Positions 38,298 through 47,557 are shown, counted from the first letter of the stretch. The stretch: 64,000 bases of DNA from Butyrivibrio fibrisolvens 16/4 (GCA_000209815.1 FP929036.1:3057982-3121981); one strand, 5' to 3'. Made by a program: numbers and translations. Notes: generated from the letters alone by a model not told the origin.

Positions 38298-38804
38298 CTA
38301 AGATAAGAAGGCGCGATAGCCTTCGCTTTGTAATTTTGAGTCCTTCGCTTCTACGGACTCCTTCTGTTCTACGATAAAATCGTGGAGTTTGCCTGCGAGT
38401 GTAGAATCTGTCATGGCAAGCATCTTAACTGCGAGGATACCTGCATTGGCTCCCCCGTTAATAGCAACTGTAGCTACAGGTACTCCTGTAGGCATCTGAA
38501 CGATAGAATAAAGTGAATCCACTCCACCAAGGTCGCTGGTCTTCATAGGGATACCGATAACTGGCCCCTCAAAAACTGCTGCACACATACCTGGAAGATG
38601 TGCAGCCTTTCCTGCACCTGCGATGATAATCTGGACGCCTCGGTCCTTTGCAGTCTTTGCATACTCTACGAAGATGTCTGGTTCGCGATGTGCGGAGATG
38701 ATTCTTACCTCATAATCAATGCCAAAATTTTCTAAAACTTCAATAGCCTTAGCCATAACTGGCATATCGCTGTCGCTTCCCATTACAATTGATACAGTTG
38801 CCAT
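38298..38804 (-). CDS. purE: N5-CAIR mutase
   Basis: Class I PurE, about 168 residues: VSIVMGSDSDMPVMAKAIEV, ISAHREPDIFVEYA and AGAGKAAHLPGMCAAVF with the catalytic Ser/His region. GGAGG precedes the ATG at 38804; an ATG five codons earlier overlaps that site. It overlaps the end of the aminopeptidase region by spacing of only 14 bases, so it is probably in the pyrE-to-purE operon. No purK is adjacent. Confidence 0.97.
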   Translation of the reverse strand: MATVSIVMGSDSDMPVMAKAIEVLENFGIDYEVRIISAHREPDIFVEYAKTAKDRGVQIIIAGAGKAAHLPGMCAAVFEGPVIGIPMKTSDLGGVDSLYSIVQMPTGVPVATVAINGGANAGILAVKMLAMTDSTLAGKLHDFIVEQKESVEAKDSKLQSEGYRAFLS

Positions 38805-38818
38805 TTCATTATCCTCCA

Positions 38819-40867
38819 TTACTCAAATACTTTATTTAACTCTTCAGTTCCTGGTACTACGAAGCGACCCTGACGAATGATATCGAGAGTACGTCCATCC
38901 GCTGTGTGGACGGTGATGTCGCCAAGTTCATAATAAGGAATTGTTATATCTGTGTGGCAATTGAAATATGCCTTAGAAATATCGGTTTTACGAAGTAATG
39001 AGCAAGAATTATCACGGGCGATGCATTCCTTGCCATCTGGATTGTACATAGGTACATCCTCTGAGTGAGAATAGCAGGTGTCACCTACTGCAAAGTGAGG
39101 ACCTGTCTTTTCTGCGATGAGGATTGGAAGCTTATCGGCGATGCCGTACTTCTGTCCCATAACAAATGCTCTAGTGTTTGTTCCAATGGCAAACTCTCCA
39201 ATAGGAAGAGTATCATGCTTGAACAAAACATTATCAAATATATATTTTTTATTTTCTTCTTCTGTATCAAAATTGCTGCAGTTATAAGAAACGATTTTGC
39301 CATCCTCAAACTTCATTTCAAGGTTCTTGTAGCAAAGCTCGTTTAAGTATACCTGTGTAACGTGGAGCACACCGTTTGTGCCCTCAAGCTCTGGTGATGT
39401 GAATACCTCACCAACAGGAATATTTACATCTGCAACGCAGTTTTCAAAGTTAGTCTGCTTCTCAGGATTATCAAGATGATGAAGCTTTACAGTGATATCT
39501 GTGTGATTATCTCCGCGGCCTGTAACGTGAACGTACTCGCCCTGATCAAGAACATCAATAATGTGCTGCTGGATGTTCTTATAAAGCTCATAATCCATTG
39601 TATTAACAGCAACAATCTCATTAAAAATTTCATTGAACTTGTCGCCGATTTCAGGAATTGGATAAGCGATAATTGTGAAGCTGCGCTCCTCACCGTGAAT
39701 GTACTGATTTGTAATCTGGCCATTCTGGCTCATGAAGTAAACATTGAGCTCGTTCTGCTTGTCTGTATACTCAGCATTTGCAGGGAAATTCTTTGGCTCA
39801 AATGGAGCATCTCCGAATGTCTCAATAACTGCTGGACCACCAAATACTGCAGCAAGCTCCTTATTCTTCTCGAAAGTATTCTTAACTACCTCAAGAAGTC
39901 TGTCTGCAAGCCCCTTATCCCAAACATAAGCTCTGTCATCCTTATGATCGTACTCACATTGCTTATTAGGTACAGTAGAGAAAAGATTGCGTCCCTCTGC
40001 TCCACCAAAACGAATTGTTACTGCAAGACCTGCCTCGTTGAAAAGCTTAATAGCTTCACGAGTCATAAGTTCAAATCCTGCTGGTGCATGAACACCAACT
40101 GTATCTTTTATAGAGATATCTTTTCCACATACCTCAAAGCCCTTAATGTAGCCTTCTACATATGTGCGAGCCATAGCAACCACATCCTCATGTGGCATAC
40201 TGCGAAGGTGTGCAGCCATCTTAAGCTCATTATCGCTGATGTACATACCATATCTGTAAAGATATCTGTCATCTGAAAGATCCGCCTTCATAACGATATT
40301 TGTATAGAAATCGTATTCTGGATCCACCATGGCGATTAGAGACTCACCAAGGAGTAGCTGTGCGTAATCGTGATGGAATGAATATAATGCTGAAATGATA
40401 TCCTCACGGCGGAACTTGTCATCACTTTCCACCTGGCAGACACCATAGATTTCCATAAATAGTTCACAGTAGATAGTGAATAAATCAAGGCGACCTGCAA
40501 ATGCTGCACGAATCATATCTGTTAATTTATAAAATGCTCCTGAAAGTGGACCACCAAGCTGCTCGCCAAGCTCTGCTACTGCATATGTTGGGCAAAGGAA
40601 GCTGTTCTCGTATGTACCAGCCTTATAGATAGCAAAAATTCTATCGTGGTCTGCCTTGCACTCCTCAAGTGAACGATTCTCAAGCTCGCCAGCAACAGCC
40701 TTATCTAAAACTGGCTCTACAGCCATAATAAACTCTGCTACCTGATTAAAATAAGCCTGAAGCTTCTCTGGTAAATCCTTATCCTCTTTGATAGTAGAAA
40801 TGCGCTCTGTAACTAACTCATAACGCTCTAATATATCATCATTTTCAATGTAAAATGTCTTGCTCAT
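38819..40867 (-). CDS. M29-family aminopeptidase
   Basis: 682 residues. The C-terminal half matches thermophilic/M29 aminopeptidases: GRGDNHTDITVKL, EGTNGVLHVTQVYLNELC (ligand Glu), PIGEFAIGTNTRAFVMGQKY (ligand Glu), AEKTGPHFAVGDTCYSHSED (His region) and ITIPYYELGDITVHTADG. These enzymes need a dimetal centre and are cytoplasmic. The ~300-residue N-terminal extension is a feature of the large Lachnospiraceae form. It lies between a small membrane protein and purE in the pyrimidine/purine gene run. Confidence 0.88.
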   Translation of the reverse strand: MSKTFYIENDDILERYELVTERISTIKEDKDLPEKLQAYFNQVAEFIMAVEPVLDKAVAGELENRSLEECKADHDRIFAIYKAGTYENSFLCPTYAVAELGEQLGGPLSGAFYKLTDMIRAAFAGRLDLFTIYCELFMEIYGVCQVESDDKFRREDIISALYSFHHDYAQLLLGESLIAMVDPEYDFYTNIVMKADLSDDRYLYRYGMYISDNELKMAAHLRSMPHEDVVAMARTYVEGYIKGFEVCGKDISIKDTVGVHAPAGFELMTREAIKLFNEAGLAVTIRFGGAEGRNLFSTVPNKQCEYDHKDDRAYVWDKGLADRLLEVVKNTFEKNKELAAVFGGPAVIETFGDAPFEPKNFPANAEYTDKQNELNVYFMSQNGQITNQYIHGEERSFTIIAYPIPEIGDKFNEIFNEIVAVNTMDYELYKNIQQHIIDVLDQGEYVHVTGRGDNHTDITVKLHHLDNPEKQTNFENCVADVNIPVGEVFTSPELEGTNGVLHVTQVYLNELCYKNLEMKFEDGKIVSYNCSNFDTEEENKKYIFDNVLFKHDTLPIGEFAIGTNTRAFVMGQKYGIADKLPILIAEKTGPHFAVGDTCYSHSEDVPMYNPDGKECIARDNSCSLLRKTDISKAYFNCHTDITIPYYELGDITVHTADGRTLDIIRQGRFVVPGTEELNKVFE

Positions 40868-40883
40868 TACCTTATTAATCTCC

Positions 40884-41216
40884 TTAATTAATCATTCCTA
40901 AAATAAAAGTGCCTACCCAAATAGCCATAGCAACAACACTGATAGCCAAACAAATAAGCCTATATTTTAGTTCTGTCTTAGTTTTCATTTGAGCTATATT
41001 GTAAATAAATGCAGCAAGTGCCACAAAAAATCCCAGCATCCCTATACCGCCAATAAACTTTGGTGTCTCACCTGCCATATATATAGAAACACCCATAATA
41101 GCCCCATATATAGCTAATGAAAAAATCGAAACTCCTGCGGCATACATAGCCTCCATTGGAAGGGCCTTCAGCTGATTGCCGTAGGAATTACGTCTATGTG
41201 GACGAACTCTTCCCAT
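40884..41216 (-). CDS. Small membrane protein of unknown function
   Basis: 110 residues with three predicted membrane helices (about 24-47, 53-75 and 86-108) after a basic start (MGRVRPHRRNSYGNQL). No motif. It starts where pyrE stops (base 41216 shared) and is followed by the aminopeptidase, so it is in the same operon. Confidence 0.75.
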   Translation of the reverse strand: MGRVRPHRRNSYGNQLKALPMEAMYAAGVSIFSLAIYGAIMGVSIYMAGETPKFIGGIGMLGFFVALAAFIYNIAQMKTKTELKYRLICLAISVVAMAIWVGTFILGMIN

Positions 41217-41902
41217 TACTGAACTCCATATTCCTTATAATATGCATCGATGCGTGACTTCATCTCGTCATCGATTACTACACGGCCCTGGCACTGTCTG
41301 TTCCAAAGATGCTCAACAACCTCGTCCATTGAAACGATAGCTGCTGTCTTGAAACCATATGTGTCTGCCACCTCGTCAAGAGCAGTCTTGCTTCTGTCTC
41401 CAGAAAGACCGAACTCCTGACGGTTGAGAGAAACCATAAGACCAACGATGGTAACATCACCCTGAGCACGAACGATTGGAACTGTCTCCTCCATGCTCTT
41501 TCCTGATGTAGTAACATCCTCAATCATAACGACTCTATCGCCATCCTGAATCTTGTAGCCCAGGATGCCCCCCTTATCAGCGCCGTGATCCTTTTCCTCT
41601 TTACGATTGCTGCAGTACTTAACTTCCTTGCCATACAATCTGTAAAATGCCTCCGCTGTGATGACAGCAAGTGGAATACCCTTGTAAGCTGGGCCAAAGA
41701 GGACATCAAAATCCTCTCCATAAGCATCATGAATAGCCTTTGCGTAATACTCACCAAGACGCATCAACTGGCTACCTGTGACGTATGCTCCCGCATTCAT
41801 AAAAAAAGGAGACTTACGCCCTGACTTCAATGTAAAATCACCGAACTTTAGGACGTCTGCCTCCACCATAAACTCTATAAATTCTGACTTGTAGCTTTCC
41901 AT
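41216..41902 (-). CDS. pyrE: Orotate phosphoribosyltransferase
   Basis: Makes orotidine 5'-phosphate in pyrimidine synthesis. About 228 residues. LKSGRKSPFFMNAG, VLFGPAYKGIPLAVITAEAF and the PRPP loop VVMIEDVTTSGKSMEET are intact. The start at 41902 (MESYKSEFIEF) follows AAGGAGAATC; the longer reading of 262 codons has a hydrophilic leader without a site. Confidence 0.96.
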   Translation of the reverse strand: MESYKSEFIEFMVEADVLKFGDFTLKSGRKSPFFMNAGAYVTGSQLMRLGEYYAKAIHDAYGEDFDVLFGPAYKGIPLAVITAEAFYRLYGKEVKYCSNRKEEKDHGADKGGILGYKIQDGDRVVMIEDVTTSGKSMEETVPIVRAQGDVTIVGLMVSLNRQEFGLSGDRSKTALDEVADTYGFKTAAIVSMDEVVEHLWNRQCQGRVVIDDEMKSRIDAYYKEYGVQ

Positions 41903-42032
41903 AAACGATTCTCCTTCGTTACAACCAGATTGATTTTCAAAACCTTCCCGATTGTAACATAAGAAGTGACGCTTTTCAATGTGTTCATCATTTTTCTCAG
42001 ACAATAAAATTTAATAATTTGTTCGATTTACA

Positions 42033-42083
42033 AGAATAGGTGTTCGGGTGTATTATTTTCTCACAAACGCGAACATATTTTCG
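42033..42083 (+). promoter_or_regulatory. Two LexA-like SOS boxes
   Basis: Against the Firmicutes LexA consensus CGAACRNRYGTTYG, CGAACATATTTTCG (42070-42083) has one mismatch and AGAATAGGTGTTCG (42033-42046) has two. They are 37 bases apart and lie 37 bases or more before the first gene of a DNA repair cassette. Confidence 0.75.
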
Positions 42084-42119
42084 GAATTTATGTTCGGTTT
42101 TTAAAAGGAGGAACGGCCT

Positions 42120-42454
42120 ATGGAACTTAAAAATGCAATAATAGCAGTGGATTTTGATAATACTTTATGCTTCAGCAACTGGCCTGAACTTGGTGAACCT
42201 AATCTTCCACTAATCCAATATCTCAAACAGCAAAAATCTCTTGGTAATAAGCTTATCCTTTGGACTTGTAGAGCTGGAAAGCCTCTAGAAGATGCCACCA
42301 GATGGTGTCTGGAGCATGGACTTATTTTGATGCAATTAATGATAATCTTCCAGAAATCATCGAGCTTTATGGTAACAATAGCAGAAAGATTACATGCGAC
42401 ATCTACATCGATGACAGAAACATGAAACCGGAAGAATTGATAGGTGTGAGCTAA
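42120..42454 (+). CDS. HAD-like hydrolase of the SOS cassette, frame broken near 42325
   Basis: About 111 residues once restored. DFDNTLCFSNWPELGEPNLP carries the HAD nucleophile region DxDxT and LILWTCRAGKPLEDATRWC motif II. The restored C-terminus runs through FDAINDNLPEIIELYGNN to a terminal DIYIDDRNMKPEELIG with motif IV Asp residues. The break lies at 42322-42328 (CTTATTTT), where one more T restores the frame. Its stop overlaps the next ATG (TAATG), which shows that the downstream frame is the true one. AGGAGG precedes the start. Similar small HAD proteins occur next to nucleotide metabolism genes; the substrate is unknown. Confidence 0.8.
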
Positions 42455-43876
42455 TGGATGATAGTAATCAATTGTTGCTTCCTAAATGTTACATAGCTAT
42501 AGATATGAAATCATTCTATGCATCTGTAGAATGCGTTGCCAGAGGTCTAGATCCTCTTAAAGCTAATCTTTTAGTCGCTGATGGAAGTAGAACCGACCAG
42601 ACCATATGTCTGGCAGTCTCTCCTGCCCTTAAAGCTATAGGTGTTCCAAGTAGACCTAGACTATTTGAAGCAAAGCAGGCCATAGAAAAATACGAAAGAG
42701 CTCACCATACCAAGATACTCTATATAACAGCAGTTCCTCGTATGCTTGAATATGAAAAAGTCTCAGCCAAAATCTACGGGATTTTTCTAAAATATGTAGC
42801 CCCAGAAGACATCCATGTTTACAGCATCGATGAGAGCTTCATTGATTGCACCCCCTACTTGCATCTTTATGAAACTGCAGCTATAAAATCTGGCCAGAGC
42901 CCTGCTCACATCATGGCTATAACAATGATTAGAGATGTACTCAAACAAACTGGCATCACTGCCACTGTTGGCATTGGAACAAATCTATATCTTGCAAAAG
43001 TAGCTATGGACATCGTAGCTAAAAAAAGCTCCTGCCGATAAAGACGGCGTCCGCATAGCTGCTCTTACTGAAGATTCGTATAAATCTTTATTATGGCCAC
43101 ATAAGCCTCTCACAGACTTTTGGCAAATAGGAAATGGTAAAGCTCGTCGCTTGGAAAAAAATATGATGTTTACAATGGGTGATATTGCAGAGCGCTCTCA
43201 AATAGATGAGGAGTGGTTTTATAAAACCTTTGGCATTGATGCAGAGATACTAATAGATCATGCCTGGGGAATCGAGCCTGTTACAATGCATGATATTAAA
43301 AACTACAAATCCGATAACCACTCTCTTTCCAACGGACAAGTATTACCTAGACCATATAAGTACGAAGAAGCGTGTATTGTCCTAAAAGAAATGATTGATA
43401 TCCTATGTTGTGACATGTACAAGAAGAATCTGGTATCTTCAAAATTCACCTGGTGGGTAAGCTACGACTACAAAAGTCTTGATTATTGCCCTCACTACGA
43501 TGGGCCACTAGCTATAGATTGGTATGGTAGACTCCATCCAGCACATTCTAATGGCACAGTAAACCTTCGTAATGCGACAAACACTTCTAAGCTTGTAATT
43601 GAAGCAATCATGAATGATGTGATAAAGAAAACAGATCATAGAATACTGTTTCGCAGACTTGGCATATGTGCTTGTAATGTTCAAAACAATGGAGGCTATT
43701 TTCAAATGGATTTATTCACTGACTATGAAGCACTCAACAAGGAGCAACTTATTCATTCTGCACTTTTAGAGGTGAGGACTAGATATGGAGCAAATGCCAT
43801 TTTAAAGGGAATTAATCTATTAGAAGGAGCTACTACTAGAGAAAGAAATGAACAGATAGGAGGACATAAAGCCTGA
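42454..43876 (+). CDS. Y-family DNA polymerase (UmuC/DinB type), frame broken at 43021
   Basis: About 474 residues. The palm shows CYIAIDMKSFYASVECVARG (motif with catalytic Asp) and HVYSIDESFIDCTPYLHLY (Asp-Glu pair); the ATVGIGTNLYLAKVAMDIVA block follows. At 43021-43027 seven A interrupt the frame; six give MDIVAKKAPADKDG and continue into the little-finger region (KPLTDFWQIGNGKARRLEK and onwards). The long C-terminal domain is as in UmuC relatives of Lachnospiraceae. It would copy past damaged bases under SOS control. It overlaps the HAD gene by one base. Confidence 0.9.
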
Positions 43877-43920
43877 CTTCAATATTCCTCTATTTCTGTC
43901 ACTGTAACAAAGGAAATGAT

Positions 43921-44148
43921 ATGATTAATGATAGATACAAAAAAGTGTACGAAAGAGGCAAACCGAAACACACACCCTTTGATGATTTTTCAATCAAACA
44001 TCCTGCCATGGATTTATCTAGACGCGCCAAAATATTCAGCCCTTTTGATGCACTAAAAGGATTTAATGAAGAAATCGCAAGTACAGAACGCTCTTTTGAG
44101 GCCAATTATTCCGACTTAGAACATGTACCTGCAGAGGAATATCCATAG
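43921..44148 (+). CDS. Small YolD-like partner of the polymerase
   Basis: 75 residues. HTPFDDFSIKHPAMDLSRRA and AKIFSPFDALKGFNEEIAST match the small proteins often found beside Y-family polymerases in Firmicutes (pattern HPxMxxxxRAxxFxPFxAL). A role in polymerase control has been suggested from YolD/UvrX-type neighbours; no activity is known for this one. GGAAATG lies before the ATG. Confidence 0.75.
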   Translation: MINDRYKKVYERGKPKHTPFDDFSIKHPAMDLSRRAKIFSPFDALKGFNEEIASTERSFEANYSDLEHVPAEEYP

Positions 44149-44158
44149 GAGATTCACT

Positions 44159-44782
44159 ATGTGTACCAGATATGCACTTGATATAACTCAACCAGAATTA
44201 AAGGAAATCATAGATATTGCAAAGAGCTCACGTCTCACCACTAAATTTGTAGACACCCACGCAAGACCACTAGTCACTGATGGCGAAGTCCGCCCTACAG
44301 ATATAGTCCCAGTAATAGCTCCTAATTCTAAGGGCGAAAAATGTGTATTCCCAATGCAATGGGGATTCACTGCCAGAGATAATAAAAGAACCTTATTTAA
44401 TGCAAGGCTTGAAACAGCTGGTGAAAAACCTACTTTTAAAGATGCCTGGCAGTCTCACAGATGCATCATTCCTGCATCCTGCTACTATGAATGGGAGCAC
44501 TTTAAAAATCCTGATGGAAAAGTAAAAACCGGAGATAAATATGCCATTCAGCCAGCTGGTTGCACTGCCACCTGGCTCTGTGGCCTATATCGTATTGAAG
44601 AAGGCTATCCTGTTTTTGTGATTCTAACTAAAGAACCAACTACAGCGCTAGCTAAGATTCATGACCGGATGCCTATGATGCTACCAAAGGATAAAATTGA
44701 AGACTGGATTAATCCTTCCAAAAATCCCGAAGAATTGATACCATATGCCTTACTTGATATGGTTACAGAAAGGTTTTATTGA
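44159..44782 (+). CDS. SOS response-associated peptidase (SRAP/YedK-HMCES)
   Basis: About 207 residues. It starts MCTRYALD with the catalytic Cys at position 2, which forms the covalent link to abasic sites in single-stranded DNA. Other marks are FNARLETAGEKPTFKDAW, RCIIPASCYYEWEH (active-site Glu) and KIHDRMPMMLP (active-site His). The ATG at 44159 follows AGGAGATT; an earlier start would put an extension before Cys2, which the family does not allow. It closes the SOS cassette. Confidence 0.95.
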   Translation: MCTRYALDITQPELKEIIDIAKSSRLTTKFVDTHARPLVTDGEVRPTDIVPVIAPNSKGEKCVFPMQWGFTARDNKRTLFNARLETAGEKPTFKDAWQSHRCIIPASCYYEWEHFKNPDGKVKTGDKYAIQPAGCTATWLCGLYRIEEGYPVFVILTKEPTTALAKIHDRMPMMLPKDKIEDWINPSKNPEELIPYALLDMVTERFY

Positions 44783-44841
44783 TGTCTAAGAATTAGAACC
44801 TGTTCTTTTAAGAAAAAATAGGCTTGTCTTACAGTGAACTA

Positions 44842-45294
44842 CTAGTCCGCTATAATCTCAACTCCAGCATCTCTCATTTCAGGCAATTCTTTAAAATAAA
44901 AATTGTCATTCCTGGCTGCTACAGAATCAAGATATATTCTAACTTTATACCCTCTCTTAACTGCTTCCAGTGCAGTGCGTGCCACGCAACATCTTCCATC
45001 CACACCAACCATATTGATATTATCTACTTTAAGTCGATCTATGAACTGAACAAACTCCTCTGAAGAAAATGCACTTGGCCACCTTTTAGCAAATACAAAT
45101 TCTGATACTACGTCAAGACCTTCTGCCAATATATACTTATCCTCATTCTCAAGCTTGCCTACATTTCGCACATAGACTACCGGCATATCTGAAGCAACTG
45201 CCTCATGAATGCGCATATTAACCCTCTCAAGCAAGTCTGAATCGTAGCTATTCATATATTTTTGTTGTATATCAATCACAAGAAGTATTTCCAT
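44842..45294 (-). CDS. Isochorismatase-like cysteine hydrolase
   Basis: 150 residues. The triad is visible: Asp in LLVIDIQQKYM, Lys in FVFAKRWPSAF and Cys in MVGVDGRCCVARTALEAVKR. The family includes nicotinamidases and other amidohydrolases; the substrate cannot be told. It is the last of a three-gene group with DUF523 and a flavodoxin. Confidence 0.88.
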   Translation of the reverse strand: MEILLVIDIQQKYMNSYDSDLLERVNMRIHEAVASDMPVVYVRNVGKLENEDKYILAEGLDVVSEFVFAKRWPSAFSSEEFVQFIDRLKVDNINMVGVDGRCCVARTALEAVKRGYKVRIYLDSVAARNDNFYFKELPEMRDAGVEIIAD

Positions 45295-45300
45295 ATAGTA

Positions 45301-45720
45301 TTATCCTAGATTTTCTACATCTAATACGTTTATTCCATATTCTTTGAGTAACTCTACAAACACACCATTACCAGGTACTAGTTTCCCAGAAAATGTACCA
45401 TCATAAACAGTGTTAACACCACAAGAAGGACTTCTTGATTGTAAAATTACAAGCTCAGTGCCTCTATCTTTTAGAATTTCTAAAGATTTTTTTGTACCAG
45501 TTCTAAATTCTTTATCTACAGAACTACCATCTTTATGTTTAACCACACCATCCACTATTTCCGCAGGCTCTCTTGGAATAGGAAGCCCACCAAGAACCTC
45601 TGGACATACTGGAATAACCTCATGTCCCTTGATATAATTTATGACTTTTTCATTGATGTTGTTACCACCATTGTATTTACAGTTTTCGCCTAATAAGCAG
45701 GCACTAACACCTATTACCAT
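45301..45720 (-). CDS. DUF523 family protein
   Basis: 139 residues. GVSACLLGENCKYNGGNN near the N-terminus, VCPEVLGGLPIPREPAEIV and ILQSRSPSCGVNTVYDGTFS are the conserved blocks of DUF523. The conserved Cys residues suggest metal or redox chemistry, but the function is not known. Its start lies 1 base after the flavodoxin stop. Confidence 0.9.
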   Translation of the reverse strand: MVIGVSACLLGENCKYNGGNNINEKVINYIKGHEVIPVCPEVLGGLPIPREPAEIVDGVVKHKDGSSVDKEFRTGTKKSLEILKDRGTELVILQSRSPSCGVNTVYDGTFSGKLVPGNGVFVELLKEYGINVLDVENLG

Positions 45721-45721
45721 T

Positions 45722-46201
45722 TTATAATTCCTTGCAAAACTCTTCTATTTTTCTATCATTATCATCAGTAGGCTTATCCTTTGGATCAATAAGAATAAGT
45801 GTAGATGTCAATGTAACTATGCCAATGCTGTCTTTTAATTTTTCAAAAGCATTCTCAGCACCTTTTCCACTTTGGCAAGCAAATGCTGCAATTCTCTTTT
45901 CCTTAATATCAGGATTTTCTTTGATAAATGTTCTAAGCGGTGGTGTAATATTGCTGGCCCAAACTGGAAAACCAAATACTATCTGCTCATAAGAATCTAA
46001 ATCTACTGAATATGTCTCCAACTCTGGAGTTTCTGCCATAACTGCGCTCTTTCCACCCCAAAAGAATTTTGAAAATCCTTTCTCTGGATATTTCTTCACT
46101 GGTACAAGCTTTAGCAAATCAGCACCAGTCTTTTCTGCAATTTTCTTTGCTACAAAATCAGTATTTCCTTCATGTGAATAATAGACTATAAGTGTTTTCA
46201 T
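45722..46201 (-). CDS. Flavodoxin family protein
   Basis: About 159 residues, with the FMN phosphate loop TLIVYYSHEGNTDFVAKKIA at the start and FGFPVWASNITPPLRTFI and AFACQSGKGAENAFEKL later. It resembles the flavodoxin-like reductases of Firmicutes (NADPH-dependent FMN). The ATG at 46201 follows GGGAGGAAAT. A hairpin and a short open frame lie upstream. Confidence 0.92.
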   Translation of the reverse strand: MKTLIVYYSHEGNTDFVAKKIAEKTGADLLKLVPVKKYPEKGFSKFFWGGKSAVMAETPELETYSVDLDSYEQIVFGFPVWASNITPPLRTFIKENPDIKEKRIAAFACQSGKGAENAFEKLKDSIGIVTLTSTLILIDPKDKPTDDNDRKIEEFCKEL

Positions 46202-46222
46202 GTAATAATTTCCTCCCCACAT

Positions 46223-46258
46223 TTTTTAATCGAAAAGCTGCACAGCCGAAGCCATGCA
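46223..46258 (-). promoter_or_regulatory. Hairpin before the flavodoxin gene
   Basis: On the minus strand GCTGCATGGC-TTCG-GCTGTGCAGC forms a stable stem-loop followed by TTTTC, just before the flavodoxin ribosome binding site. It looks like an intrinsic terminator or attenuator. Confidence 0.6.
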
Positions 46259-46269
46259 GCAAATATAAA

Positions 46270-46296
46270 TAAACGGGCAAGCTTAGCTTAAGCCCG
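46270..46296 (-). promoter_or_regulatory. Second hairpin in the flavodoxin leader
   Basis: GGGCTTAAGCTAAGCTTGCCC on the minus strand folds on itself, with outer GGGC/GCCC pairs, and is followed by TTTATTTATATTT. It stands between a 13-codon open frame and the hairpin at 46223-46258. Confidence 0.45.
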
Positions 46297-46305
46297 GGTT
46301 TGAAA

Positions 46306-46347
46306 TTAGGTCTCCACCTCGTGAAGGTATTTTGAGGTATTGAACAT
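46306..46347 (-). CDS. Possible 13-residue leader peptide
   Basis: ATG at 46347 opens MFNTSKYLHEVET and stops at TAA. AGGAGG lies exactly 9 bases upstream (46357-46362), stronger than that of many real genes here. Two hairpins with T-rich tails follow, then the flavodoxin operon, the layout of an attenuator. No run of one amino acid points to a specific signal. It could also be a remnant of a lost gene start. Confidence 0.4.
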   Translation of the reverse strand: MFNTSKYLHEVET

Positions 46348-46401
46348 AAGCAATATCCTCCTTTCCTAAAATCATTTCTATGTTATTACATATATTTCAA
46401 A

Positions 46402-46439
46402 CACAAGAGTTCAAATGCCATTACATTTGAACTCTTGTG
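46402..46439 (-). terminator. Terminator of the Fic gene, made of the GTTCAA repeat
   Basis: A 16-bp perfect stem (46402-46417 with 46424-46439) around CCATTA, 13 bases after the Fic stop. The stem contains GAGTTCAA, the same octamer as in the Fic promoter repeat. Confidence 0.75.
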
Positions 46440-46452
46440 CTTGAGTTTGAAC

Positions 46453-47550
46453 TTACCAAATAGATTCACTCTTTTGTACATAGAATGACCCTTTTCCTTC
46501 ACCGTGTTTATCTATAAAGCCTTCTTCATTTAGCTTTTTTAACGCATTAAACACCGATGTACGACCTACGCCAGGACAATTGGCTAAAACATCCGCTGGG
46601 GTAAATTTTCCAATTTTAGTTTCTACATACGCCTTAACAACATCATATGAGGAACTTTTTACACCTGTATCATCCATCACACCAACACGCTCCTCAAATT
46701 CTAAATATGATGCAAGTACTACCTGTAACATATATTTTATAAATGGTGTTGGATCATTTTTCTCTTCATGCCAGCCGTAATCAATTTCCTGAAGAACGTC
46801 ATAATACACATCTTTTGTCTTTTCAATCTGCTTTTCTATACTGATATATTTTCCAACAGCATATCCATTTTTATAAAGCAACAGCAATGTTAATAACCTA
46901 CTCATTCTACCATTACCATCGTTAAATGGATGAATACATAGAAAATCACAGATAAAGGCGGGTACTAATATCAACGGATCTACAATCTCTAAAGCAGCAG
47001 TTTCTGTATAACTCCTACAAATATCTTCTATTGCTTTAGGCGTCTCATATGGTGGAACTGGTGTAAATCTGATCACTTCGCTTCCATCTGGTCGTGTTTC
47101 TTTGATATAGTTCTGAGTATTTTTGAAACTGCCCCCATATGTAAAACCTGCATATTTTAGCAAATCTCTGTGCAGCTGTAAAATGTGGTTAGGAGATATA
47201 TCTATAAATTCGTAGCTTTCATGTATAGTGTTCAAAACATCTCTATAACCAAGAATTTCTTTCTCATCTCTATTCTTTGGTGTCGTTTTATCATTAACCA
47301 ATTGCTTAATTCTTGTACTTGTTGTAACAATTCCTTCAATGCTATTAGATGCTTCTGTACTTTGAATCCTGGCAATTTCAATTAGACGATATAATTGAGC
47401 AGGCTTCTGACGAACAAATAAGTCCTGTCTTCCCTTACATTCATGAATTTTTGAGCACAAAAGCAAGATGTCATTATCCCACGTTTGCAGGCTCAGTTTT
47501 TTATAATCAAAATTTCTCATAATGAAATCTCCTACGATTTGTTCATTCAC
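46453..47550 (-). CDS. Fic-family AMP-transferase with C-terminal winged helix
   Basis: About 355-365 residues. The core motif HPFNDGNGRMSR is complete, so AMP transfer (or a related reaction) is expected. Near residue 70, ASNSIEGI fits the inhibitory helix motif (S/T)xxxE(G/N), placed before the Fic core as in class II proteins, so the enzyme is probably kept off until the helix moves. Residues ~290-360 form a winged helix (FTPADVLANCPGVGRTSVFN, then ALKKLNEEGFID). The DNA-binding tail and the inverted repeat over its promoter suggest autorepression. The target protein is unknown. The start at 47550 or the ATG at 47520 (MRNFDYKKL) are both possible. Confidence 0.92.
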   Translation of the reverse strand: MNEQIVGDFIMRNFDYKKLSLQTWDNDILLLCSKIHECKGRQDLFVRQKPAQLYRLIEIARIQSTEASNSIEGIVTTSTRIKQLVNDKTTPKNRDEKEILGYRDVLNTIHESYEFIDISPNHILQLHRDLLKYAGFTYGGSFKNTQNYIKETRPDGSEVIRFTPVPPYETPKAIEDICRSYTETAALEIVDPLILVPAFICDFLCIHPFNDGNGRMSRLLTLLLLYKNGYAVGKYISIEKQIEKTKDVYYDVLQEIDYGWHEEKNDPTPFIKYMLQVVLASYLEFEERVGVMDDTGVKSSSYDVVKAYVETKIGKFTPADVLANCPGVGRTSVFNALKKLNEEGFIDKHGEGKGSFYVQKSESIW

Positions 47551-47557
47551 TATATTA

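Noticed and set aside
38108..38377. A plus-strand gene over the GC-rich element
   Set aside because: It runs across palindromes and the purE 3' end, has no ribosome binding site and reads as low-complexity Arg/Pro/Ser.
42000..44782. A prophage or mobile element bringing the SOS genes
   Set aside because: No integrase, transposase, capsid or attachment repeats are seen; the cassette is common in chromosomes.
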